64,000 bases of DNA from Gordionus sp. m RMFG-2023. Taxonomy: Eukaryota; Nematomorpha; Gordioida; Chordodea; Parachordodidae. Location: assembly GCF_954871325.1 (NCBI RefSeq), contig NC_088776.1:4223985-4287984 (forward strand). The letters are read 5' to 3'. A program made the position numbers and the translations under genes. The notes under the pieces are model-generated. The model was not told where the DNA came from. It saw nothing but the letters and a program-made list of their open reading frames with translations, and made no database searches. Shown piece by piece: positions 13,101 through 22,429 of the stretch (the first letter of the stretch is position 1; every line of letters begins with the position of its first letter).

Positions 13101-14900
13101 TTAACCTGGCAATGTGGGTTAAAAATTACCCAGCCTACCACTACCTCACATTGCCAAAAATATTCCAGCAATGTTTGCCGCATATATAAGATAGATTTTG
13201 ACATAAGGCAACGTTTGTTAACTTTAAAATACACTTGAAGGTGAACTTACATATATTAAATATAACAAATATAAAAATCACTATTCAGAACAAAGAAAAT
13301 GAGACCTAGTAGATGAAACAATTTAAATTTTATTGTATAAATTATTTAAAAAATTAATGTATTTGTCGAATACAATAAAAATAATAATTTATGTTTATTT
13401 AAATTTATGAAAAATAAATTATATTAAATGTTAAGTAAGCCGAGTAGTTATATATATATTTTTTAATTCTCACCAATTCCAACCTAAGGAAATTTTTCAT
13501 TTTCTAAAATAGGTGGAATGTTTGAGGATAGATTTTCAATATGTGGACATCGATGATATCCTGATTAACAAGGTAGTACATTATGATTTTATACAACAGT
13601 ATTCTAAAATATCAATTTTGTGGCCATAGTTGATGTGGAGAATGCCTTAGAAAGAAAGAGATTTAAATTATAAAGCTTGTTTCAAAAGTGTCGGTTTTTA
13701 AGAAATAAATAAAATAAGTCCTTACAAGAGTAAAATTAAGGAGTCTATGTCTATGGCATAAATCTTGAAGATCCTTGAATGTGAGCTACATATGAATATG
13801 GTGGTCCTTTTTTTAACTTGAACTATTAGACTTAAATTATATTGTAGATATAGAGTTTTTCTAATCTCTTGTGGAGTATTTTTTTGTGAGGCATCATTGA
13901 TAAAAGATTGATAATTTTATAAAAAATAAATTGTATATTCTCAAATATCTTAATTGTTGATTAATGCTGCTATTATCCATGAGATTTATATTTAGAAAAT
14001 TTGATACTTTTAAAAGCAAATTTAAATATATAATAATTTTTTAATACATCATTTTTTTTCATATTAAAATATATTAATAAAAATATATTATTTTGTTTTA
14101 TGTAATAATAAAAACCAAAATAACAAGAAGCACCATCTTTAGGAACTAACTCTTTTTAAGGAGTGTTAACAACTAAGGTTAAAATATGAAAATTTTTTAT
14201 GTGGGATAAATTTTAAAAATAAAGATTTGTAATAGTTCTTGTTGTTTATGAAAATATAGCAGAAGTTTCTTGCTGCTGACAACCTTGAATATAATGGTTA
14301 ATTCTAACTTTTTTATTAATATAAATTATATCAATATTATGTAATTTTCCAGAAAATATTTTTCATATTTTAGGTTTTAGTTATAAAAATTTCAAAATAT
14401 TTATGTCTCTGATGATTAAGTTTTAAATATTTTTTAATTTAGCATATTTAAATATATTTGTATTCAATTCAGTTATCACCAAAAAACAAAATTTTTAACA
14501 AATACTCTTTATTATTTATTACCTGGTTTTGAACTACAACAAACAATTTGTCTCGAGTGGCATGGATTTCTAATACAGGAAGGTTGATAATAAATTCAAA
14601 TATAAATTTTTTTCTAAAATCATCCCACATAACCACAACATTCTCTGCAAACATGGGCTCTTGACCACCTCCAACCATTGCTATGATATTTGTTCTAGAA
14701 AGTGTTAATGTTAAATATTTAAAGAAAAACCTATATATCATTTCTGAAAATGCAATGCTTCCACAAATTGTAGAATCAAGATAAAATAATTCATAAAGAG
14801 GATCTAAATTATATATCCTTATGCCTTCATTAAGTGATACAATAAAACAATCCTTATCCTGATTAAATCGAATATCGTTCACTTCGTTATAATCTGACAT
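4132..14900 (-). CDS. wdr45: WIPI4/WDR45-like autophagy beta-propeller
   Basis: A PROPPIN family protein: a seven-bladed propeller that binds PI3P/PI(3,5)P2 on autophagic membranes. Exons on the minus strand are 14900-14731, 14694-14523, 7258-7050, 6164-6024, 5951-5892, 5421-5219 and 4295-4132 (TGA). All junctions have GT..AG ends and agreeing phases, giving about 372 residues, close to WIPI4. Family landmarks are SEMIYR then TNIIAMVGGG, VVMWDDFRKKF, DKLFVVVQNQ, SLDIRDNFTGLS, LLVAFPGIKRGSVQIMDL, LKAHESQIHCLSFN, LLATASLKGTLVRIHD, the lipid-binding ELRRGSD motif near residue 236, TASDKGTVHVFSLK and the C-terminal CNRESFDNYLDL. The first intron is only 36 bp and in frame; the second (14522-7259) is 7.3 kb and holds a foldback element. 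The 72-bp intron at 6023-5952 is my best choice of junction. It leaves about six extra residues before ELRRG, and reading through it would also stay open, adding 24 more. Confidence 0.9.
6432..6632 (+). repeat. Interspersed repeat, copy B (WIPI intron)
   Basis: This is the second copy of the repeat seen at 1970-2127, in the WIPI intron between the exons at 7050 and 6164. The internal unit, roughly ATAGACGGCTAAACAGACGACTTTTTAGAGAAAGCT, is present about three times and so is expanded relative to copy A. It ends with the same GAAATAAGACGAACCGGGACACGG block. Confidence 0.55.
7384..7463 (+). repeat. Left terminal inverted repeat of foldback element
   Basis: It starts GCGGCAATGTGAGTGGTAGG and ends GGTTAAATCAGGCAATGT. 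Its reverse complement is found at 13088-13182 with substitutions and small length differences. Confidence 0.8.
8095..9720. repeat. Large imperfect palindrome
   Basis: The left arm (about 8095-8900) and the right arm (about 8960-9720) are reverse complements over most of their length. For example, ATATACCAAGGTCGGGAGACG at 8518 pairs with CGTCTCCCGACCTTGGTATAT at 9232, and AATTGACGGAAATTGTATTTAAA at 8169 pairs with the sequence near 9640. Within each arm a degenerate unit of roughly 70-110 bp is repeated, containing GTAAAATGTTATATATTAATTAATG and ATATACCAGGATC. The right arm has an extra block near 9570-9610. Confidence 0.82.
9762..9886 (+). CDS. CXC-like cysteine-rich terminal exon in element
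   Basis: After a T-rich tract ending TTTTTTAG, an open frame runs 40 codons to TAA. It reads AIDDVEKESTSDNKFVV followed by CHCKQNCTTNRCKCKASK and MSCYK. The spacing C-x-C-x3-C-x5-C-x-C-x6-C resembles the first half of CXC/TCR-type zinc-binding motifs found in tesmin, MSL2 and several transposon-encoded proteins. There is no start codon nearby, so this would be a terminal exon spliced to something upstream, possibly a transposase exon since lost or located in a full-length relative. It lies antisense to the WIPI gene. Whether it is expressed is unknown. Confidence 0.5.
11163..11266 (+). pseudogene. Second, broken copy of the CXC exon
   Basis: This is the tandem-duplicate counterpart of 9762-9886. 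The acceptor and the segment through CHCKQNC are retained, but a 3-bp loss near the start and about 20-25 bp missing after CATAACT remove the middle of the cysteine motif and the frame. Flanking duplicated sequence is nearly unchanged, so decay followed the duplication. Confidence 0.65.
12000..12545. repeat. Subterminal repeats around TGACAATTGTCA
   Basis: Five units of about 97-119 bp. Each carries ATTTAACATGTTTACAAAACATATTTTTACC, a run of A, AAAATAACGATTATGACAATTGTCAC and, in most, TTTTCTATAGTACACTTTCACTGAAATATT. The 12-bp palindrome TGACAATTGTCA lies at 12083, 12187, 12306 and 12425, with a variant at 12522. The same unit occurs inverted in the left arm (7871 variant, 7990) and once at 10728. 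Confidence 0.85.
13088..13182 (-). repeat. Right terminal inverted repeat of foldback element
   Basis: Read on the minus strand it gives GCGGCAAACATTGC, then GGCAATGTGAGGTAGTGGTAGG and finally GGTTAAATCAGGCAATGT, matching the left end apart from its outermost 24 bp. Confidence 0.8.
13183..14522. other. Remainder of WIPI intron 2
   Basis: AT-rich. A 60-nt phase-0 open segment between AG and GTAGTA lies on the plus strand at about 13513-13572 (VECLRIDFQYVDIDDILINK). It could be an exon of an unknown antisense gene, but I found no partner exon with matching phase and do not call it. Confidence 0.4.
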
Positions 14901-15594
14901 TTAAGTTAAAATTTATAGATTGATCATGATTTTACATATGATGCCATCGTAAGAAAATAATGCTAAACCATGACCTGTTACAATTAATATTATTCATTTT
15001 GAAAGATTTTTACTGATCCTATTATGGTATTGCCACAAGTTACCTATAGAGGTAACTGATTAAACGTTATCATTAGAATAATTAAATTTTAACAAATCAT
15101 TTACATTATTCAAAAGTTACCAGTTATATTGTAATTTAGTTTAAAAATTATTTTTCCAATTCATCATTTTAAATATATAGTTTTTATTATATGAAATAAT
15201 TTAGCGATATATTATTTTAATCAAAGGTATTTAAAATTTTAATTTCTTTCCATATTCCTTTTTATTTCTATCTTCCTTCCTTTCTGTTGAATAAGTCGAT
15301 AAAGTTGATTTAAAATTTTATTTTATTAACACCTTTCGGCGAAATAATTTTTAGTTTATATTAACGTTTTATTTTATCGTATTAAAATTATTTTAAAATA
15401 AATTTATTATTGATATATTTTTTGATATCAAGTTAAATTTAATTTTAAACGAACATTTTTATTTTATATAATTAGTTATTTCATGATTTATTTATTGTTT
15501 AAAAAGATATTAAAGGAACATTTTTTGGTTAAAGGAAGAGAAATAAAATGTAATTTATAATAATAAAAAAAAGCAAAATGTAATTTATTTTAAT
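14901..15594. other. Upstream region of WIPI gene
   Basis: AT-rich sequence holding the presumed promoter and 5' leader of the WIPI gene. No TATA-like or initiator element can be singled out against the AT background, and I see no other gene. Confidence 0.4.
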
Positions 15595-15656
15595 ATGAAT
15601 AATCAAATTGTAATTGTAATATTATATAGAATAAAAAAGTTATTTTATGTTAATTT

Positions 15657-16344
15657 TTCACTTTCTCCCTTAATTTCTCTCTTATTATTATTTCTTCTCT
15701 TCTCTTTGCCTTGTCCTTTCCTTTTCCTCTTTTTTCTTTTCATTTTCATTTTCCATTTCCTTTTCTCTTTCCCTTTATTTCCTTACATATTTCTTTCCCT
15801 ATTTAATATCACCCTTTCCTTTTTCCTTTCGCATTCTTCTTCTGTCCATTTCCTCCTTTATTTCCCTTTGTCTTTTTCTCTCTCTTTACCTTTTCCCTTA
15901 TATTACACTTTTTCTTTTTTCTTTCCTTCCTTTTTTTCCTATCCCTTTTAGTTACTTTTCCATATTCCTTTTTCTTTCTCTTTTCCTTCCTTACCCTTTT
16001 AATTTCTCTTATTATCTTCGCCTTTCTTCTCCTTTCCTTATTTACCCTTTTAATTTCCTTACCCTTTTCTTTTTTTTCTCTTTTCCCTTTTCACTTATTA
16101 ATTTCCTTTCCATATTCCTTTTTCTTTCTCTTTTCCTTCCTTTCCCCTTTAATTTCTCTTATTAATTGCTCTTTGTTCTCTTTACTTTTCCCTTGTCCTT
16201 TCCTTTTCATTAAACCTTTTTATTTTTATTTCCTTTTACCTTTATCTTTCTCTTTTCCTTTACATATTTCTTTCCTTTTTCCATTCGCTTCTTCTTTCTT
16301 TTTTTCTTTACTTTTCCCTTTTTCTTTTTCTTTTATTTTTTTTC
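15657..16344 (+). repeat. Polypyrimidine low-complexity tract 1
   Basis: Nearly 700 bp made almost wholly of C and T on the plus strand, in units such as CTTTTCC and TTTCCTTTTTC. A longer block (CCATATTCCTTTTTCTTTCTCTTTTCCTTCC) recurs at about 15959 and 16111, so part of the tract grew by local duplication. The open frames across it are artefacts of composition (Phe, Leu, Ser, Pro only). Confidence 0.85.
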
Positions 16345-16621
16345 CCTTGCCCATAAAAATTGCAAATCTCGCTTATATCTTCTAAATATTTAAAAGGCAA
16401 TATTTAAATTATGTTAATGAATGCTATGAAGTAAACAACACTCATATTCAAAATGAGTACTTATTTCTCATATTTTTAGCAATTTTTTAAAAAAAATTCA
16501 TTTAAATACAAGAATTTATCTCCTTAGCATCTATTATTATTAATTTCAAATTAACTTATTTTTTTCAAGTATATAATCAAAATTTCCATTTCTTAACGAA
16601 TTTAGAACAGAAACACTTTTT

Positions 16622-16830
16622 TTGCCTTTCTCTTCTTTCTTATTCTTTTCTTTGCCCTTTTTCTTTCCCTTACACCTTTTCCTTCCCTTCATACTTTTCC
16701 TTTATCTATCACTTACCTTCCTTATCTCTTTTCCCTTCCTCTGTTTTTTTTGCTTTCTAATTTTCCCTTTTTTTCTTTTTCTTTTTCTTTTCTTTTCTTT
16801 TCTTTTCTTTTCTTTTCATTTCATTTACCT
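16622..16830 (+). repeat. Polypyrimidine low-complexity tract 2
   Basis: A second CT tract 280 bp after the first, ending in a regular TTTTC repeat at about 16765-16816. Related sequence (GTACTTTATTTTTATTATTTAAATAA, AATCCTACC) recurs near 16850-16900 and 17190-17240. Confidence 0.8.
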
Positions 16831-19382
16831 TCCTTTCCCCAAATACATGGTACTTTATTTTTATTATTTAAATAATTATATATCTATTCTTAAGGATTCT
16901 ACCTTTTAAAACTTGCCATTTCGTCGCACCTACCATTATTCTCACTGCTTATTTTCTATCAATCAATAAAAAATAATAATACGTGGTTCGCTAATTTATA
17001 TGATTATATGTATAAGATATTTTAATTATTTAAATAAGATTCTACATCTATTCGCAAAGATCCTAGCTTTTTTGAAGTTTATTCATTCATTTCCCCGGAC
17101 ATTATTCCTTTTTATCTATGTATATTTTACTAAAAAACTATAAATGCTTTGTTATTCTATTATAATCAAATCGAGATAATAATACATAGTATTATATTTT
17201 TATGATTTAAATAAAATTACATATATTCTGAATCCTACCTGTTTTAAGTTGATCATTTCCATTTTGTCGCTCCTAACATTATTTCTCTTCATGTTGATCA
17301 GCCTCATAGGTATATTATATTTATATACTGGATACAACCTTTGCACGCTTGGTATGGGACTGAAGATGAAGAGACGGTTGTTAAAAGAAAGATTTATTGT
17401 TCTCGAAATTATATAAAAAAGAAATTGAATTTTATTTTAGACAAGAATACCTGTATAGAAAATTTCAGATTGGCATTGTAACATTTTGAAGTTTTTTTAA
17501 GGATTGAGAGATTAGAACCGTTGTCAAATAAAGAAAGGTTAAAACTAAAATGATACTAAATCTTTATTAAATAATAAGATAAAAACATAATCAAAATAAA
17601 TTAATATAAATTAAAATTAAAAATTAAAGATTAAAAAAATTAAGTTCGTAAAATCATAATTATTTACAAGACAAATATCCTCGATTATATATACTTTTCT
17701 ATAATATTCATTTACATAATGTTTTACAAACAAACTGAAAAAATCTTGAACTTTATTTAATTTGAATAATCATTCTTTTTTATTCATTTTTCTTTATCTC
17801 ATTTAAATATCATAACAGGCATATGTATGAAAAAATTTAGTAATCATTTTTTTTTTTACAATCAAAACTGTTTAAAGGATTTTAAAATTATGTTTTTGTT
17901 TAAAATTTAAGTTAATTTGTTAAAATGATTATACATCTACATTTTTGGTTTTCTAAATAAATAACAAAATATTTATTATGTTTTAAAATATGAATATTGT
18001 GTCAAAAATTTTTATTTACAATTTTACTTAATGATTATAATTTTTAATAAAATATGAAAATAATTTAATGATATTTAGATATATCTTTTAAAATTGCCTT
18101 TTTTTATGTTTCCGATGATGGCTGATCCAATTTTGACAAAAACATCAAGGGATAACAAAATAAATATGCTTTGTTTTAAACAGATATACTTGGCGTAAAA
18201 ATTTACTTATCTAGAATGAAATCTTGGGAAAAGCATAAAATATTTAATTTATCAATGTATAACGTTAGGTAATATATTTGGGCTATCTCATGGCATTTTG
18301 TAAATTCAATTACAATAATTATTTTCAGATCTATAATTTTAATAAAAAATTACTCCGACTCCCTGGGTTTCCTTCCAGAATTTTTCCCAGAAGGGTGGAA
18401 ATTAAAATGTTATTTTATTTATTCGGTTTACAAACAACGGAAACTGATATAAAAATATAATCTCGCATAGCCACAATGACTATACAGAATTAGGAATTCA
18501 ACAGAGATGGGGTAATGGAATTGTGAAATTATGAATAAAGATAGGTTTTAGATCAAATAAACGTTAAAGATTATTTTATTTTGCAAAAAAAACTATAATG
18601 TTCATACCTTATATTAACAATCAATGTAATGTATCAATATAGATATTTGTGAATCGATTGTGATCGCTGAATTTTATAATACATTTATATTGACAGCTTT
18701 ACGAAAAAAGGGCTGGGGGTGGGGATGGTAGAAGGTTCAAATCGCCCCTATGAAAAATATGCTAGGTATACATTTGCTTTCAGATTTTCTTATTAAATTT
18801 TATAAAATATCCTCCTTAATTTTCTTCTTGTTTCTATAGAATTAATATCAGAAAATAATTTTTTTTCCATTTAAGTATTAAATATGGATAAAATTGGGTT
18901 CTTTCCAAAAGAATTTAGTTGAGGATGGCCTGCCCCTAGGAAACTCTACCTTTGAAGGAAATTTCCAAGTACAGAGCTCATTTATTATATTAGTTTTAAT
19001 TTTTTTTTCAGCAATGTAACAACAATATATCGCGAATGCTTATTGTAGCGTGCGTAATCGTGAATCCACATTCGTAAATACTATTCTGAGAAGAACATAT
19101 AGCAAATTTTTTTTTACAGCACAAGCTTTACCGCGAATTCTTTAGAGACAAGAACACCTAATGAAAATTTTATAACCATATCATTATCACAAATCGCGAA
19201 GACAATATCATAAATGCTTATAGTGCTTAATAATAGAGACTAATTTTATTTTGAAATATTTATTGTTAAAGACATAGATTATTTCAATGATAAAAGTGTT
19301 GTAGTTTTGTATTTTTGTTATATATTTATATATAAATGTTGGAGGAAGCATTTGTCTTCAGATATAATGTATTTGATTTAAT
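16831..19382. other. AT-rich stretch without supported gene
   Basis: Mostly AT-rich intergenic or intronic sequence. A plus-strand open stretch of about 50 codons near 17325-17480 (HAWYGTEDEETVVKRK, then KKKLNFILDKNTCIENFRL), with a compatible frame continuing after one stop codon to about 17550, looks like protein-coding sequence, possibly a decayed gene or transposon piece. I do not recognise it. Confidence 0.35.
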
Positions 19383-19665
19383 TGTTGCGTTATATACTTT
19401 TTGTTTTTGAATTCTTTTTGTTTTTGAATTTTTTATAATCTAATTTTTATTATTTACTATAATCTAATTTTTGTTATTTGTTATAATCTAATTTTATTTT
19501 ATAAACGGCGTAACCTTACTTTTTTAATATTATTTTACTTTTTTATATTTCGTTTATATTCTAATTTGGACTTATAAAAAATGTATATAATAGAAGTGTG
19601 AAATGGAAAAAATAGTATTAATATATTTAATAAAGTTAATAAAACATATTTATTATTTACCGGCA
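19383..19665 (+). mobile_element. Isolated LTR, same family as the 54-56 kb element
   Basis: About 280 bp beginning TGTTGCGTTATA and ending TTATTATTTACCGGCA. It is the reverse complement of the direct repeats flanking the LTR element at 53930-56173, sharing ATAATCTAATTTTATTTTATAAACGGCGTAACCTTACTTTTTT. Similarity appears to continue a few dozen bases past its 3' end into what is internal sequence in the full element, so it may be an LTR with a short remnant of interior rather than a clean solo LTR. It is a fossil. Confidence 0.8.
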
Positions 19666-20645
19666 CATAATTAATGTTACACTACATTAATGAAGAATAA
19701 AATTATATATATGATATTATTAATAATTGTTCATTTTAAAATTCAGGTTTTAAATATGAAGTTTCATCTTTTAACAAAAAGATTTTAATTTTTTTTTTAC
19801 CATTAATAAATTAATACATTTTATGCTAACTTGTGCGATTACTCCGAGTGCTATTTGAATATTAAAGCAGGCTTTAATAATAATTGAATTAATTCGAGCT
19901 AGTTAATCTTATCCTTATTGGAAGTTCTAAAAATACAGAAAATAAAATTTATGGACCCAGGATAGACTTATTTTTGATATAAGGCGTCATTATTGTCAGT
20001 TATGATTAGTGTATGGAGTAACATGCCTGATTAGTCTAGCATTAATTAGGGTTCAAGTTATCTTTGATTTTTTTTAAATGTATGATTTTTATAGATTTAT
20101 TAATCCTCCTTAGCTTATAAATTTTATTAAATTTTCTAGAATATAATGACCTCCTTCTCTTAATAATTGAGGATGTTTAGTGACCTTAATTTTTTTTATT
20201 ACATTTATAATATAATCGAGCTAGCGTTTTACACTTCAACAGAATGTATGTCTCTGAGTTACATAGCCAATTAAGAATAATAATTTATTTTATACAACTA
20301 AGAAAATTAATTTTTTATTACTCATATTTAATTTTTGAAAGTAAACACTTCCAGTGTACCATTAGTAACCTGATTATGTTTTATATTGTCTACTTTCATC
20401 AATTTTTAATCGTTATGAAATGAGTAGATAATAAAAAGGCAGTTGTCGTAATTCTACCGCTTTAAAAAATATTGGCGAACATATTTATCGTTTGAAAATA
20501 AATGAGATCAAAATAATTGCAATTAAAAAAAAACTGCCAATAATCATTTCCCGATTCTAAAACATTGGCAGCCGCGCGGCCATATTTTTAATCTAAATAT
20601 CAATGTTTGAATCATAACTAAGATAATATCAATAATCATAGATAT
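19666..20645. other. AT-rich stretch without supported gene
   Basis: No gene, repeat family or RNA could be supported here. Confidence 0.4.
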
Positions 20646-22285
20646 ATGTCTGAGATGTTTAAGGATGATAACAAAGAAAAGATTAATATCGCTGACAGTA
20701 AGTCTGACAATTTGAAGACCATTCTACACAAGACGGTTCCAGTATAGGTTCGAAGTGATTGAAATTAGATTTGCATTGATTGAAATGTTTTTTATAATTT
20801 TATCCAAATGGTAATATAAATGATGGGATAATGATTGTAAGATATAATTTTTATAAAAGTAAAAAGGTTTGAAACTTGTAAAATCAATACTAGAATAATT
20901 TTAATTAAAAACCTAATCTGCTTAATTTCACTCAAAAAAAGATTTTGAAGAAAATGGACACATATATATGGCTAAAATATTTATTTTTCATCCGTAGTAT
21001 AAGATTAAATCATGACTAGGGACCTTATAGGCCCAAATAAAGTAGATAAAAGAGATTCAAATTGATTATTAGTTAGAAATAAACTATGAGAAGGCAAACG
21101 AAACTTTATAAATAAATTTCCCCGATTACAAAGTAAAATAAAATATATAGTAAGATAACCTATTACGCCATTATTATGTCTTTTACTGATTATTACATAA
21201 TATTTTCTTAAATATTTATAAATTACTTTACAATACCCTAAAACAGAAAGTTCAACAAATTAAATAATAGCTATTTTTGTTGCAACGTCTTTTTACTGAT
21301 TACATAATATTTACTATAAGTTTATAAAATACTAATAATACCTTAACGCAAAATTTTAACTAATTAAATAATAACTCTATTTTGTATTTAGAAGAAATAA
21401 TTTCTTTTTCCCTTTCTCAGCTTTTTCTCCTTCACACTCAAAACTATACCTTACTCTAATACTACAAAGTGGATAGAGAGTAGTTCCACTCATTTTGATA
21501 TAGACATCTGAGTTTTTGTTGAAATCAGCAAAATTATATGGAGGGTGGGTGTCCATACAATTCACGGTCACTTTGGGCCCAAAACCAATGTGCTAGATAA
21601 GATTAAAAAAGTTATCGACTTTGTAATAACAGCTATAGCTCAGAGAGACATATATGGATGACATTAATTAAGCAAACGAATCATAACATAGTCTTTAGGT
21701 CTATTTGGATAGATGCTAAAAAAAATTTAATAAGTTTATTTGGGTATCCTTTATAGTTAGCGCGACATCGTATCGCTCTGTTTTAATTGAAAATACATCA
21801 TGTTAGATCATACCGCTACGCTATTGTTAATCATGCCGGTGCACCAAATCATATGATTGCCTCGTCACCTCTACGTCTCATTCTAAACCACACAAAATGA
21901 CAAAATCATGCAAAAACATAGTTTACAAAAAGCATAAAAACGACGTAAAAGTCATGAAAAATGATGTAACAATCGAATCACGCATAAAAATTTGAAAATT
22001 AAGTCTCATTTTTTAATTTTCAGTTTGTTATATTAATGATTTTTTTAAATTCTATACTAACTAAGCTTTTCAGCTTTTTATACAATACACGAAAAAAGAA
22101 TGATACAGTTCCTAAAGGTAAATTTTATTTATTTAGATACCATTATGTTAAATGAATAATTAATTAACATTTTAATTATATCGCATTTAAATTTTTTTTA
22201 ATAGAAACAGCTTCCATTCACAATAGCTCAATTCCTAGACCAAACCCTCAAAGAGGGCATCCATATATAAATCCAGTTTCTGTGG
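20646..22285 (+). CDS. Tentative two-exon gene start, unidentified
   Basis: An ATG at 20646 opens a frame of 17 codons (MSEMFKDDNKEKINIAD) ending in a strong donor, A|GTAAGT. A plus-strand segment 22205-22285, preceded by TTTAATAG and followed by GTATAT, is open in the matching phase (TASIHNSSIPRPNPQRGHPY, then INPVSVG) and has coding-like composition. Joining them is inference from phase only. I do not recognise the product; downstream exons would fall in or beyond the satellite array. Confidence is low. Confidence 0.25.
21377..21592 (-). CDS. Probable terminal exon, unidentified protein
   Basis: On the minus strand an acceptor TTATCTAG is followed by 71 codons in a well-balanced frame to TAG: HIGFGPKVTVNCMDTHPPYN, FADFNKNSDVYIKMSGTTLY, PLCSIRVRYSFECEGEKAEK, then a Lys-rich end. 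The codon mix and local GC content are clearly above the AT background, which argues for real coding sequence. It has alternating hydrophobic strands and four cysteines, but I cannot assign a family. Upstream exons would lie to the right (above 21.6 kb) and were not found. Confidence 0.4.
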   Translation of the reverse strand, partial: HIGFGPKVTVNCMDTHPPYNFADFNKNSDVYIKMSGTTLYPLCSIRVRYSFECEGEKAEKGKKKLFLLNTK

Positions 22286-22429
22286 GTATATAGCATTTTA
22301 AATTGAATCTAAAAAGTTCCTATATAATTAAACATTTGTGAGAAGGCATTAAGTAATATATTTTTGCAAAATTCGCGAATTAAAGTAAAGTAAAATTCGC
22401 GATTAATATTAGATTAAATATTTATTAGA

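Larger units (their letters stand above)
7384..13182. mobile_element. Foldback-like DNA transposon in WIPI intron
   Basis: A 5.8 kb composite element. Its ends carry imperfect terminal inverted repeats of about 80-95 bp, sharing GGCAATGTGAG, GGTAGGC(A/T)GGGTAATTTT and GGTTAAATCAGGCAATGT. Inside them are several hundred bp of AT-rich sequence, then subterminal repeats with the palindrome TGACAATTGTCA, then a long palindrome centred near 8.92 kb. The right half contains a 1.37 kb tandem duplication. The only coding trace is a small CXC-like terminal exon. Outer boundaries are uncertain: the right end has 24 extra bp beginning GCGGCAAACATTGC that match only loosely to 7357-7370, and I found no clear target duplication. 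No transposase is visible, so it is probably non-autonomous; Galileo-type or other foldback families are possible relatives by structure only. Confidence 0.8.

Noticed and set aside
7384-13182. Polinton or other large self-synthesising element
   Set aside because: Long inverted ends alone are not enough; no polymerase, integrase or capsid-like frame is visible and the structure is dominated by internal palindromes.
7384-13182. CRISPR-like array, because of regularly spaced repeats at 12.0-12.5 kb
   Set aside because: The units are long (97-119 bp), eukaryotic in context, have no distinct spacers, and match inverted copies in the other arm of the element.
15595-16909. Three plus-strand open frames rich in Phe, Leu, Ser and Pro that look like membrane proteins
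   Set aside because: They arise from the polypyrimidine composition, which lacks stop codons; no conserved features or splice context.
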